Assembly: GCF_001064145.1 (NCBI RefSeq)
Contig: NZ_JVOJ01000012.1
Location: 1-64,000, forward strand
Source of the DNA: Sanguibacter keddieii
GTDB taxonomy: Bacteria; Actinomycetota; Actinomycetes; Actinomycetales; Actinomycetaceae
Length of the DNA stretch: 64,000 bases
Direction of reading: 5' to 3'
Part shown: piece by piece, positions 16,555 through 23,979 of the stretch
Position numbering within the stretch: the first letter of the stretch is position 1
How the letters are laid out: each line of letters begins with the position of its first letter
Position numbers and translations under genes: made by a program
The notes under the pieces: generated by a model
Database searches by the model: none
Told to the model about the DNA's origin: nothing
The model's input: only the letters and a program-made list of their open reading frames with translations

Positions 16555-17520
16555 ATGGCATACGAACCGTCGTTCGAACGCACCGACGTGATTGATGCGC
16601 TCTGCATGGAGATCGCTGAGCTCGTCGGCATGCTGTCGCCTCAAGCACCACTGTCGACCAGCCCGACGCTGCGTCGGGAGCTGCGGATCCGCACGATCTA
16701 CTCCTCGCTCGTTATCGAAGGAAACAAACTAGACGAACGTGCGGTGAGCGCGATTATTGACGGTAAGCGGGTTCTCGGAGACCGGCGCGACATCCTCGAA
16801 GTAGAAAACGCAGGCGCAGCCTACGACCTCATTCCCAGCCTTGACCCCTATTCGGTGGAGGAATTGCTGCGGGTCCACCGCGTGATGATGGATGGCCTCG
16901 TCCCTGATGCTGGGCGTTTTCGGTCGGGCAATGTCGGTGTGTTCAACGGGGGTACTCTCATCCATGCGGGGAGTCCGGCAGCCTGCGTCCCCGAGGTGAT
17001 GGGTGGCCTCTTCGAGTGGCTGCGTGCGACGCGTTTGCATCTGCTGCTTGCCTCGTGTGTCTTCCACTTCGAGTTCGAGTTCTGTCATCCCTTTTCTGAC
17101 GGGAATGGTCGGACGGGACGTCTCTGGCACGCACTACTGTTGTCGCGGTGGCGTCCGGTGCTGGCCTGGGTGCCCATCGAGTCCGCGATCAGGAGGCGGC
17201 AGGCGGATTATTACGAGGCCTTGGCCTTCTCGGGTGCGAACGGTTCGTGTGAGAGTTTCGTGGAGTTCATGCTCGAAGCAATCAGGGAAGCCATACTTCC
17301 GTACGCACGGCCAGAGAGCGCAGCGGACGTGGAGCGCGCCCGCGCGCTCGCTTTCTTCCGTGACAACACGCGCTCCACCGTCGCCCAGCTTGCGCAGCAC
17401 CTCGGATGTTCGAAGAGGAGCGCCGAGCGCACAGTCGCACAGCTCAAAGAAGAAGGCGTCCTCGAGCGTCGGGGGAGTCCCCGTTCGGGCGTGTGGGTTG
17501 TCCGTGCGCCGAGACTCTAA
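16555..17520 (+). CDS. Fic-domain protein with C-terminal winged helix
   Basis: Fic enzymes transfer AMP or related groups to target proteins. The catalytic motif HPFSDGNGRTGR is complete at residues 178-189. An N-terminal inhibitory motif of the S-x-x-x-E-G type (SLVIEG, residues 51-56) marks a class II, self-inhibited Fic. Residues about 268-320 form a winged-helix DNA-binding domain (RSTVAQLAQHLGCSKRSAER), so the protein may repress its own gene through the ATTACCGCC site. The ATG at 16555 follows AGGAGGCGATC. The 321-residue length fits the family. Confidence 0.92.
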   Translation: MAYEPSFERTDVIDALCMEIAELVGMLSPQAPLSTSPTLRRELRIRTIYSSLVIEGNKLDERAVSAIIDGKRVLGDRRDILEVENAGAAYDLIPSLDPYSVEELLRVHRVMMDGLVPDAGRFRSGNVGVFNGGTLIHAGSPAACVPEVMGGLFEWLRATRLHLLLASCVFHFEFEFCHPFSDGNGRTGRLWHALLLSRWRPVLAWVPIESAIRRRQADYYEALAFSGANGSCESFVEFMLEAIREAILPYARPESAADVERARALAFFRDNTRSTVAQLAQHLGCSKRSAERTVAQLKEEGVLERRGSPRSGVWVVRAPRL

Positions 17521-17605
17521 GCTGCATCAGTAGTCCATGTGTCGGCGTTGAGACTCCGCAACTTCATAACGAGTCCAAGCCGCTAGGGAGACAAGGAGCC
17601 CGACA

Positions 17606-18151
17606 ATGAGGTACGCCAAAACGGTGCTGTTAGCGGGCGGGCAGGAGCTCCTCGTGAGGAACGCCGTCGCGTCGGACGCCCGCGCGCTGCGTGACACTAT
17701 GCGGCGCGCGCATGCGCAAACCGACTACCTGCTGTCCTACCCGGACGAGCAGAGCGTCGACGATGAACAAGAGGCCCGCTCCCTGGAGGAAACGGAACGC
17801 AGTGGCAATGAGGTTGAGCTCGTCGCAATTATCGATGGGCGCATCGTGGGAAGTGCGGGAGTCTCAGCAGTGCGCAGTCGGCGCAAGGTTGCCCACCGGG
17901 CGCGTTTTGGGATCAGCATCCTCAAGGAGTACTGGGGGATGGGAATCGGTCGGGTCCTGATGGAAGCGAGCATTAACTGCGCTCGGCAGGCGGGCTACAC
18001 CCAGCTCGAGCTCGAGGTAGTGGCAGACAATCAACGCGCGGTGTCCCTCTATCGGCGCGCGGGGTTCGAGGAGTACGGGCGCAACCCCCGAGGCTATCGG
18101 TCCGCGTCTGTGGGCTACCAAGAGCTCGTGTACATGAGGCTCGAACTGTAG
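17606..18151 (+). CDS. GNAT-family N-acetyltransferase
   Basis: The 181-residue protein has the GNAT core: RFGISILKEYWGMGIGRVLM contains the acetyl-CoA pyrophosphate loop, followed by YTQLELEVVADNQRAVSLYR and AGFEEYGRNPRGYR. Substrate cannot be read. ATG at 17606 after AAGGAG. It stands alone between fic and a minus-strand hydrolase remnant. Confidence 0.88.
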   Translation: MRYAKTVLLAGGQELLVRNAVASDARALRDTMRRAHAQTDYLLSYPDEQSVDDEQEARSLEETERSGNEVELVAIIDGRIVGSAGVSAVRSRRKVAHRARFGISILKEYWGMGIGRVLMEASINCARQAGYTQLELEVVADNQRAVSLYRRAGFEEYGRNPRGYRSASVGYQELVYMRLEL

Positions 18152-18196
18152 CACCCGAAGGTGGACCTAGCGTCGGGGACACCAAGGCTCATAGTT

Positions 18197-18510
18197 CTAC
18201 GTATCCCCGCGAAGTTTAGTTTCGCTTTCCGTGTTTTGAGCAGCTTCCGATCCGCGCAGCTGGCGCAGGAAGGAACGCACGGCCATGGACGTGTTCGCGT
18301 GCTCCTTTGTGCGGGAGTCGAGGCGGGCGAGGACCTTGCGTGCCTCCGCTTCGCCGTGTGCGTCGTGCGTGTAGAAGATGTATCGCTTGGGATCCGTGCG
18401 GTGCAGCGCTGCGCGGAACATGTAGCGCAGCGTCGTCGAGGTGACCCTGTCGATGCCCTGGCCTGCGCGCGGACCCGTACCGACGAGGATGAGGCGCTCG
18501 ACCAGGCTGG
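18197..18510 (-). pseudogene. C-terminal fragment of an alpha/beta hydrolase
   Basis: The minus strand reads RLILVGTGPRAGQGIDRVTS, then LRYMFRAALHRTDPKRYIFY and a helical end. This is typical of the cap and C-terminal part of small alpha/beta hydrolases just after the nucleophile-elbow strand. The N-terminal half with the nucleophile is absent, because the upstream DNA belongs to the oxidoreductase gene. I treat it as a truncated remnant. Confidence 0.6.
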
Positions 18511-18554
18511 GATCGTGGCGCCCACGCTCGGCAGATCCAGGAGGATCAGGTAGC

Positions 18555-19568
18555 TCACTGGAAGTCACCAATACGAACGATGGTCTTGCCCTGCGAGCCG
18601 CCGGCGCGCACCTTGGCCAGGGCCTCGTTGATCTGGTCGAGGGTGAAGGTCGCGTCGACGGATGCGGTCAGCGGACGCTCAGCCGGGAACAGGGAGGCGA
18701 TGCTCTCCAACTGCGCGCCGTCCTCGTGAACGAAGATGAAATCGTAGGTCTGCTTCTTGCGTGCGGCCATCGCGTCGTACTTGCGGCCCGCGAGGGACAG
18801 GAGGAAGCGCTTGTACCAGGGAAGTCCCATGCGTCGGGCGAAACGGCCGTTGGGCATGCCGCGCAGCGACACGAGGTGGCCGCCCTCCTTGAGGACCTTG
18901 AACTCGGTTGGCAGCTCGCGGTCGCCGAGCGTATCGAGCACCAGATCCACCTCGGACAGGACGTCCGCGTAGCTCTGCTTCTTGTAGTCGATAAAGATGT
19001 CCGCGCCGAGAGCGCGCACCCGCTCCTCGTTCTCTCCGTTGCCGTTCGTGGCAACCGTCAGGCCCAGGCTCTTGGCGAGGGGAATCGCCATCGAGCCGAG
19101 GGACCCGGTGCCGCCAGAAATGAACACCGTCTGGCCGGGCTTTGCGTCCATCAGCTCAAAGGACTGCATGGCGGTGAGGGCCGTCAGCGGCACGGTCGCC
19201 GCTTCCTCAAGGGAAAGGTAATCGGGGACGTGAGCCAGTGCGCCGGCGTCCACGGCCGCAAACTCGGCGAACGCGCCGATCTTGCCCAGAGGCATGCGTC
19301 CGTAGACGCGGTCACCGACCGCAAAACCGGTCACGTTCGCGCCGACCTCCTCGACGACGCCGGAAAACTCGTTACCCATGACGAGGGGGAGAGCGTAGGG
19401 GGTGATCAGCTTGACCTCGCCGCGCATCATCATGTTGTCCAGCGGGTTGACCGCCGCGGTGTGGATCTTGACGAGCACCTCATCCGAGGCGGGGGCGGGG
19501 GTGGGGATCTCGCGTACCTCGAGGTCGGTGGCGTTCTTGTCGTAGCGGGTGAGGATAGCTGCCTTCAT
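18555..19568 (-). CDS. MDR-family NADP-dependent oxidoreductase (quinone-reductase-like)
   Basis: The 337-residue protein has the medium-chain reductase layout. A GroES-like N-terminus has VLVKIHTAAVNPLDNMMMRG and GNEFSGVVEEVGANV, and the Rossmann domain has TVFISGGTGSLGSMAIPLAK. The structural and catalytic zinc cysteines are missing, as in quinone oxidoreductases. The start at 19568 is 35 bases beyond the end of the Rrf2 regulator gene on the same strand, so the regulator is probably first in a two-gene operon and controls this enzyme. Confidence 0.9.
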   Translation of the reverse strand: MKAAILTRYDKNATDLEVREIPTPAPASDEVLVKIHTAAVNPLDNMMMRGEVKLITPYALPLVMGNEFSGVVEEVGANVTGFAVGDRVYGRMPLGKIGAFAEFAAVDAGALAHVPDYLSLEEAATVPLTALTAMQSFELMDAKPGQTVFISGGTGSLGSMAIPLAKSLGLTVATNGNGENEERVRALGADIFIDYKKQSYADVLSEVDLVLDTLGDRELPTEFKVLKEGGHLVSLRGMPNGRFARRMGLPWYKRFLLSLAGRKYDAMAARKKQTYDFIFVHEDGAQLESIASLFPAERPLTASVDATFTLDQINEALAKVRAGGSQGKTIVRIGDFQ

Positions 19569-19602
19569 GATGGTCCTTCGGTTCGTGGGGAGTCGGCGTG
19601 GG

Positions 19603-20019
19603 TCAGAGGTGTGAGCGCATGTGAGCGATGCAGTCGGCCAGGGTGGTCTGTGCGAGTTCGCGTTCGATGGCCTCGTTCTGCTTCTGAAACACGTCGGCGA
19701 GTGTCGGGCGGATGTGTGCCCCGACGATGCACTCGTCGTTCGGGTTCTCGTGAATGTCGAAAAGCTGGATCTGATCCGTGTCGGTGACGGCGCAGTAGAC
19801 GTCGCGCAGGGAGATCTCCCGCGCGGGCTTGGTGAGCGTGAAACCGCCCGCCGCGCGGCTGGACTCGATGAATCCCGCCTTCGCCAGGGGGGCCGTCAGC
19901 TTGCGTATGTAGCTGGCGTTGGTGCCCACACTCGCCGCGATGGCGGTCGAGTTGATGGGGGATTCGGCCTCGGAGATGAGGATGAGCGCGTGAATCGCGG
20001 AAGAAAATCGAGTGTCCAT
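19603..20019 (-). CDS. Rrf2-family transcriptional regulator
   Basis: From the ATG at 20019 (MDTRFSSAIHALILISEAES) the protein has 138 residues with the Rrf2 winged helix (GTNASYIRKLTAPLAKAGFI, then GGFTLTKPAREISLRDVY). The cysteine cluster of iron-sulphur Rrf2 proteins is not present, only isolated Cys in NDECIVG and ADCIAH. It is thus closer to the cluster-free, YwnA-like branch. An upstream in-frame start at 20079 would place a perfect operator palindrome inside the gene, so I prefer 20019. Confidence 0.85.
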   Translation of the reverse strand: MDTRFSSAIHALILISEAESPINSTAIAASVGTNASYIRKLTAPLAKAGFIESSRAAGGFTLTKPAREISLRDVYCAVTDTDQIQLFDIHENPNDECIVGAHIRPTLADVFQKQNEAIERELAQTTLADCIAHMRSHL

Positions 20020-20033
20020 CACCTTGTCCGTTT

Positions 20034-20048
20034 CTGTATCAGATACAG
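20034..20048 (-). promoter_or_regulatory. Operator upstream of the Rrf2 gene
   Basis: CTGTATC-A-GATACAG is a perfect 7-1-7 palindrome ending 15 bases before the preferred start. A further degenerate half-site (ACAGTAT) follows. It is a probable autoregulatory Rrf2 site that would also control the oxidoreductase. Confidence 0.7.
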
Positions 20049-20198
20049 ATACAGTATTTGGTGGGGTGGCATCAGTCAATGGGTGGCGGTGTGACGTGCT
20101 CGTCTTTGGTGTATCGAGTTTCTCGGCCCCGGCCTCGTCCGTTCTGATCAGAGACGAGGGCTGGGCAGGGGAAAACCGTGGCGGGCGCGCGGCTGTGA

Positions 20199-21371
20199 GT
20201 GACGTACCCTTGGATCGTGATGGTTCTCGTCGTTCCCATGGTCGCCCGCTCGCGGATGGGTGGGCCGTGGTCGCGCGCGCAGCGCGTCGCCCGCGCGTTC
20301 CAGGACGCCGGCCACGAGGTCACGCTCGCGTGGGGAGACGACGGCAACTGTGTCAATCCCGTCGCTCCGACGCTCGAGATTCCGGTGCCCTCACCTCTCG
20401 GCCTGCCAGACGCCATCGCGCGACACACCTTCCCCCTGGCCTCGCGCCTCGGCCTCATGGGTCGCAAGCCCGTGCGCAGCTTCGAAGAGGTCCTCTGGCT
20501 GACCGGTGCCCTCGACGAGCGCTACACGCGCGCCGCCGTCGACGCACTCCGCGCCCACATGCGTGCCATCCGCCCCGACGTCGTCTACTCGGAATTCAAC
20601 CTCGCCGCCATCATCGCCGCCCGCGCCGAGGGCATCCCGTGCGTGGGCAGCGCCTCGCAGCCGACGACCGCCTCCTACGCTTCCAACCCGCGTAAATCCG
20701 CGGGAATTCGACGCCTGCTGCGCGAGATGGGAATGCCCGCCCCGGCCTCGTCCCTGACCGTTCTCGAGGGGATGCGGCGCCGCTTCATCCCGAGTGGCCC
20801 GACCCTGGAGCCGCGGACGGGGGAGCGGGCCGTCTACTGCGGGTTTCTGGACGAGCCGCCCGCCCTGACGGTCACGCCTCGCGATTGCGTCCTCGTCTAC
20901 TTCGGTGCGGGCAGCGTCCCCGCTGGCGTCGCCGTGCGCGCCGGTCGAGAGCTCGCCGAGGCCCTCGGATGCGACGTCTACGTCGCGGGCGTGTCCGAGG
21001 CCGTCCACGCTGTGGGGGACCACGAGGTGACCTGCGCGCCCCGCTTCGACGTCGCTGAGCTCCTGCCGCGCGCCCGCGTCTTCGTGCACCATGGCGGGCA
21101 AAACTCGATGATGGATGCTCTGTCCTACGAGGTCCCCCAGGTGATCGTCCCGGGTCGCGTCTTTGAGCGCCAATTCAACGCCGAGGCCGTGGAAAATGCG
21201 CGCTGCGGCCTGAACGTGCGCGCTTCCCAGCCGGCGCTCATCGCACGCGCCGCCCGCAGCCTCGTCGATGAGCCCGCCCTGACCTCGGGGATCCGAGGAC
21301 TGCGCGAGGAACTAACCTCGCTGGGTGGAGCCGCGCGCATCGTGCGCGAGGTCGAGGAGCTGGTCGGTTAG
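20199..21371 (+). CDS. MGT/GT28-like glycosyltransferase
   Basis: The 390-residue protein has a GT-B layout. The N-terminal domain begins with IVMVLVVPMVARSRMGGPWSRAQR, quoted here only as VVPMVARSRMGGPWS, and the C-terminal nucleotide-sugar domain has RVFVHHGGQNSMMDALSYEV and the closing PGRVFERQFNAEAVE. This is the signature of UDP-glycosyltransferase-like enzymes acting on lipids or small molecules. Donor and acceptor cannot be inferred. GTG start at 20199; a later GTG at 20217 is possible. Confidence 0.75.
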   Translation: MTYPWIVMVLVVPMVARSRMGGPWSRAQRVARAFQDAGHEVTLAWGDDGNCVNPVAPTLEIPVPSPLGLPDAIARHTFPLASRLGLMGRKPVRSFEEVLWLTGALDERYTRAAVDALRAHMRAIRPDVVYSEFNLAAIIAARAEGIPCVGSASQPTTASYASNPRKSAGIRRLLREMGMPAPASSLTVLEGMRRRFIPSGPTLEPRTGERAVYCGFLDEPPALTVTPRDCVLVYFGAGSVPAGVAVRAGRELAEALGCDVYVAGVSEAVHAVGDHEVTCAPRFDVAELLPRARVFVHHGGQNSMMDALSYEVPQVIVPGRVFERQFNAEAVENARCGLNVRASQPALIARAARSLVDEPALTSGIRGLREELTSLGGAARIVREVEELVG

Positions 21372-21373
21372 CC

Positions 21374-22090
21374 TCAGTGCCAGCCGCGCAGGATCGCCTC
21401 CAGGCCCCGCTCAAACTGGGCGTTGAAGTCGTAGCGGCCGTCCAGGAGATCCTCGATGAGCGGGCGCAGCGCCTGCGCGTCCTCGGGGTCGAGCGCGGCG
21501 CTCGCGGCCGACAGGTCGGCCGGCTGCTCGGGGGAGCCGCCCACGGGCGGGACGACCTCGGCGGCGACGAAGGCCGTCGTGTAGATCGACACCGCGTTGA
21601 CCAGCCCTAGCATGTCCGCATTCGGCGTGAAACCGCGCTGGGCCAGCGTCACGAACACGCGCGCCAGGAGCGACAGCTGCTCGGGCGTCGACATCGGGTG
21701 CGTGAGCAGCAGCATGACTGCGCCCGGGTGGGAGCGCAGTGTTGATGCCAGGCAATGCGCGTAGGTGCGCATGTAGGCCAACAGGGGCGATGCGGGGGTA
21801 CCTTCGGCCGGCTCCGATGCCTCGTGCGTGGGCGTCGAAGTTGAATCGACCGCCCCGGTGTTTACGCGGTCCAGGAAAGCCTCGAAAGTGAGGCGCCAGA
21901 CCTGCTCTGCAATGCCTTCCAGGAGCGCCGTCTTGTCTGGGAAATGACGATAAAAAGCGGCCTGGGAGACGCCGAGACGCTTTCCCAGAGACCGCAGAGA
22001 CAAAGCGGAGAGCCCTTCCTCGTCAACCAAGTCGAGCGCGGTCGACAAGATGATGTCTCGCGATAGCGCGCGCTGCTTCGATTGAGGCAT
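21374..22090 (-). CDS. TetR-family regulator of the ABC exporter operon
   Basis: The 238-residue protein has an N-terminal TetR domain (ALSLRSLGKRLGVSQAAFYR, HFPDKTALLEGI) and a C-terminal TetR_C-like region of the kind seen in drug-responsive repressors. It is the third gene of a minus-strand operon (ATPase, permease, regulator). Two identical-type operators, GTTAAC-N3-GTTAAC, lie ahead of the ATPase gene and are its likely sites. Confidence 0.88.
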   Translation of the reverse strand: MPQSKQRALSRDIILSTALDLVDEEGLSALSLRSLGKRLGVSQAAFYRHFPDKTALLEGIAEQVWRLTFEAFLDRVNTGAVDSTSTPTHEASEPAEGTPASPLLAYMRTYAHCLASTLRSHPGAVMLLLTHPMSTPEQLSLLARVFVTLAQRGFTPNADMLGLVNAVSIYTTAFVAAEVVPPVGGSPEQPADLSAASAALDPEDAQALRPLIEDLLDGRYDFNAQFERGLEAILRGWH

Positions 22091-22112
22091 GGACTCTCCG
22101 CTTCGGTGGACG

Positions 22113-22874
22113 TTACTCCCTGTGATACCGGAACTGTACCAGTGCCAGCCCCGCGATCACCGCGAAGAAACCCCACAGGATGCCGATCCGCGTCCCGACG
22201 TCGGCAAGTCCCGCCCCGTCCAGGCTCACCTCGTGAATCGCGGTGATCGCCCAGTAAGCGGGGGACAGGCGCGCGGCGTGCTGCGCCCAATCGGGGAACG
22301 AGGAGACCGTGGAGAAGGAACCGCCGATGCCGGCCGCCAGCATGCCGATAATGTTCGACAGTGACAGGGCCGCGTCGCGGCTGCGTGACCACAGCGCGAG
22401 CGCGACGCCGAGCGCCGACAGAACCGCCGAGAAACTGAGAAGAATCGCGGCGAGCGCGACGAGGGACCCGGTCGGCCGATAGCCGAAAACGAGAGCGCCG
22501 AGCGCGAGGACAACCGCGATCTGAACGGTCTGCATGAGGAAGGCGACCAGCGCCTTGCCCGTCAGAATGGACGCGCGCGAGGTGGGGGAGGCCTCGAGGC
22601 GCTCCCACGTGCCCCACGAGCGCTCGTTGAAGAACGAGCTGATGATGTTCTGCACGGCCAGGAACGAGAAGAGGATCGCGATCGACGGAACGGCCTGCTC
22701 GGCGCCGGTCACGCCCGTGTAGCCGTCGGCCAGAAGCATCGACTTGAACGCCGGCATCATGAAAGGAATCAAGACGAGGGGGATCACCGTCAGGATGAGC
22801 GTGGGCACCGGGTCGGTGAGCTGCAGGCGGATGTTCAGGCGGGTCATGGCTCCGATTTGCTTAAGCTGCGACAT
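22113..22874 (-). CDS. ABC-2-type permease
   Basis: The 253-residue protein has six membrane segments and the ABC-2 pattern (NIISSFFNERSWGTWERLEA, TSRASILTGKAL). It forms the channel of an export pump with the ATPase encoded just upstream, whose 3' end it overlaps. The ATG at 22874 is preferred because AAGGAGAGTGACC precedes it; a GTG lies two codons earlier. Substrate unknown, perhaps a drug or lipid. Confidence 0.88.
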   Translation of the reverse strand: MSQLKQIGAMTRLNIRLQLTDPVPTLILTVIPLVLIPFMMPAFKSMLLADGYTGVTGAEQAVPSIAILFSFLAVQNIISSFFNERSWGTWERLEASPTSRASILTGKALVAFLMQTVQIAVVLALGALVFGYRPTGSLVALAAILLSFSAVLSALGVALALWSRSRDAALSLSNIIGMLAAGIGGSFSTVSSFPDWAQHAARLSPAYWAITAIHEVSLDGAGLADVGTRIGILWGFFAVIAGLALVQFRYHRE

Positions 22875-23784
22875 GGTCACTCTCCTTGATGATCTGCAGA
22901 TATGCGTTGTGCAGGCTCGCCTGGGTGATGCGCACGTCCGTCAGGCGCGCGCCTTGAAGGGTGGGCGAGGCCAGGGCTTCGCCGATCCGCGAACCCGGGT
23001 CGGCCTCGTCCCCGATGTGCCGGAGGCACCTGTCGTCGGCGCTCCACCCGTCGATCGAGGGGACGGGGCGGTCGAACTCGAGCGTGACCTCGGCGCGCCC
23101 GTGGGCGGAAATGATGTCTTCGAGGGGACCACGAGCGACGACGCGCCCCTCGTTCAGGATCGCAATGTCGGAGCCGAGCTCCTCGAATTCCGCCAGGTAG
23201 TGCGAGGTATAGACGACGGCCGCTCCGTCGTCGGCGAGCTGGCGGACCGCGCGCAGGATCCGGCTGCGCGCCTCCACGTCCGCGCCGACGGTCGGCTCGT
23301 CCATAAACACCAGGCGCGGGCGGTGCATGATCGCCATGCCTGTGTGGAGCCTGCGCTGCTGCCCACCCGACAGGTGTGAGGCGCGCTGCCCTCGCTTCTC
23401 CGTGAGACCGAGGAGCTCCATGACCTCACCCGCGCGCGAGGCCGCCTCGCGTCGGCCGAGTCCGTGCAGTTCTCCGAAGGCCGCCAGATTCTGGGCGACG
23501 CTCAGGTCGGGGTAGATACCCAGCTCCTGGGGTGCGTATCCGATTGACCGTGCGGCCTCGGTGGATGCGGGGCGGTGGCCGCAGATGGATGCGGTCCCAG
23601 AGTCAGCGCGGCGCAGGCCGCACAGGATCGTGATGAGCGTGGACTTGCCCGCTCCGTTTCGTCCGAGTAGGCCGAGGACCTGACCGGGTTCGACGCGCAG
23701 GTCGACCCCGCGCAGGACCTCGTGGGCGGCGTAGCTTTTGTGGATTCCCCGGGCGTTCAGGCCTGGAGTGTGTGGGTGTGACAC
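22861..23784 (-). CDS. ABC-2-type exporter ATP-binding protein
   Basis: The 307-residue ATPase carries Walker A GLLGRNGAGKSTL, signature LSGGQQRRL, Walker B LVFMDEPTVGAD and the switch His in YTSHYL, plus a C-terminal extension of about 90 residues as in DrrA-type exporters. The GTG at 23784 is chosen because GGGAG lies 8 bases ahead and the first TetR operator starts 17 bases upstream. A much longer open frame upstream on this strand is an artefact of GC bias antisense to hemH-hemQ. Confidence 0.9.
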   Translation of the reverse strand: MSHPHTPGLNARGIHKSYAAHEVLRGVDLRVEPGQVLGLLGRNGAGKSTLITILCGLRRADSGTASICGHRPASTEAARSIGYAPQELGIYPDLSVAQNLAAFGELHGLGRREAASRAGEVMELLGLTEKRGQRASHLSGGQQRRLHTGMAIMHRPRLVFMDEPTVGADVEARSRILRAVRQLADDGAAVVYTSHYLAEFEELGSDIAILNEGRVVARGPLEDIISAHGRAEVTLEFDRPVPSIDGWSADDRCLRHIGDEADPGSRIGEALASPTLQGARLTDVRITQASLHNAYLQIIKESDHVAA

Positions 23785-23800
23785 GGTGATTCTCCCATCG

Positions 23801-23847
23801 GTTAACGCTGTTAACTTTGTGTCGCGAGTAAGGTTAACAGTGTTAAC
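23801..23847 (-). promoter_or_regulatory. Twin TetR operators
   Basis: GTTAACGCTGTTAAC (23801-23815) and GTTAACAGTGTTAAC (23833-23847) have identical 6-bp arms and a 3-base centre and start 32 bases apart, about three helical turns. They lie between the ABC operon and the divergent hemH-hemQ gene, so they could affect both. Confidence 0.75.
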
Positions 23848-23979
23848 TAATGGGTGCAAGGTGATGCTGTGTCCGCGAGAGAAAGCGCTGAAATGATGAG
23901 TTTTTCTGACAATCTGTCGCTGCATGGGGGAGGGAAGCGGTCCTACACTGTCCACGCTAGGCGTGAAGGAGGAGCGAAA

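Noticed and set aside
17737..18185. Minus-strand frames opposite the GNAT gene
   Set aside because: No domain or start signal; the sense frame has clear GNAT motifs.
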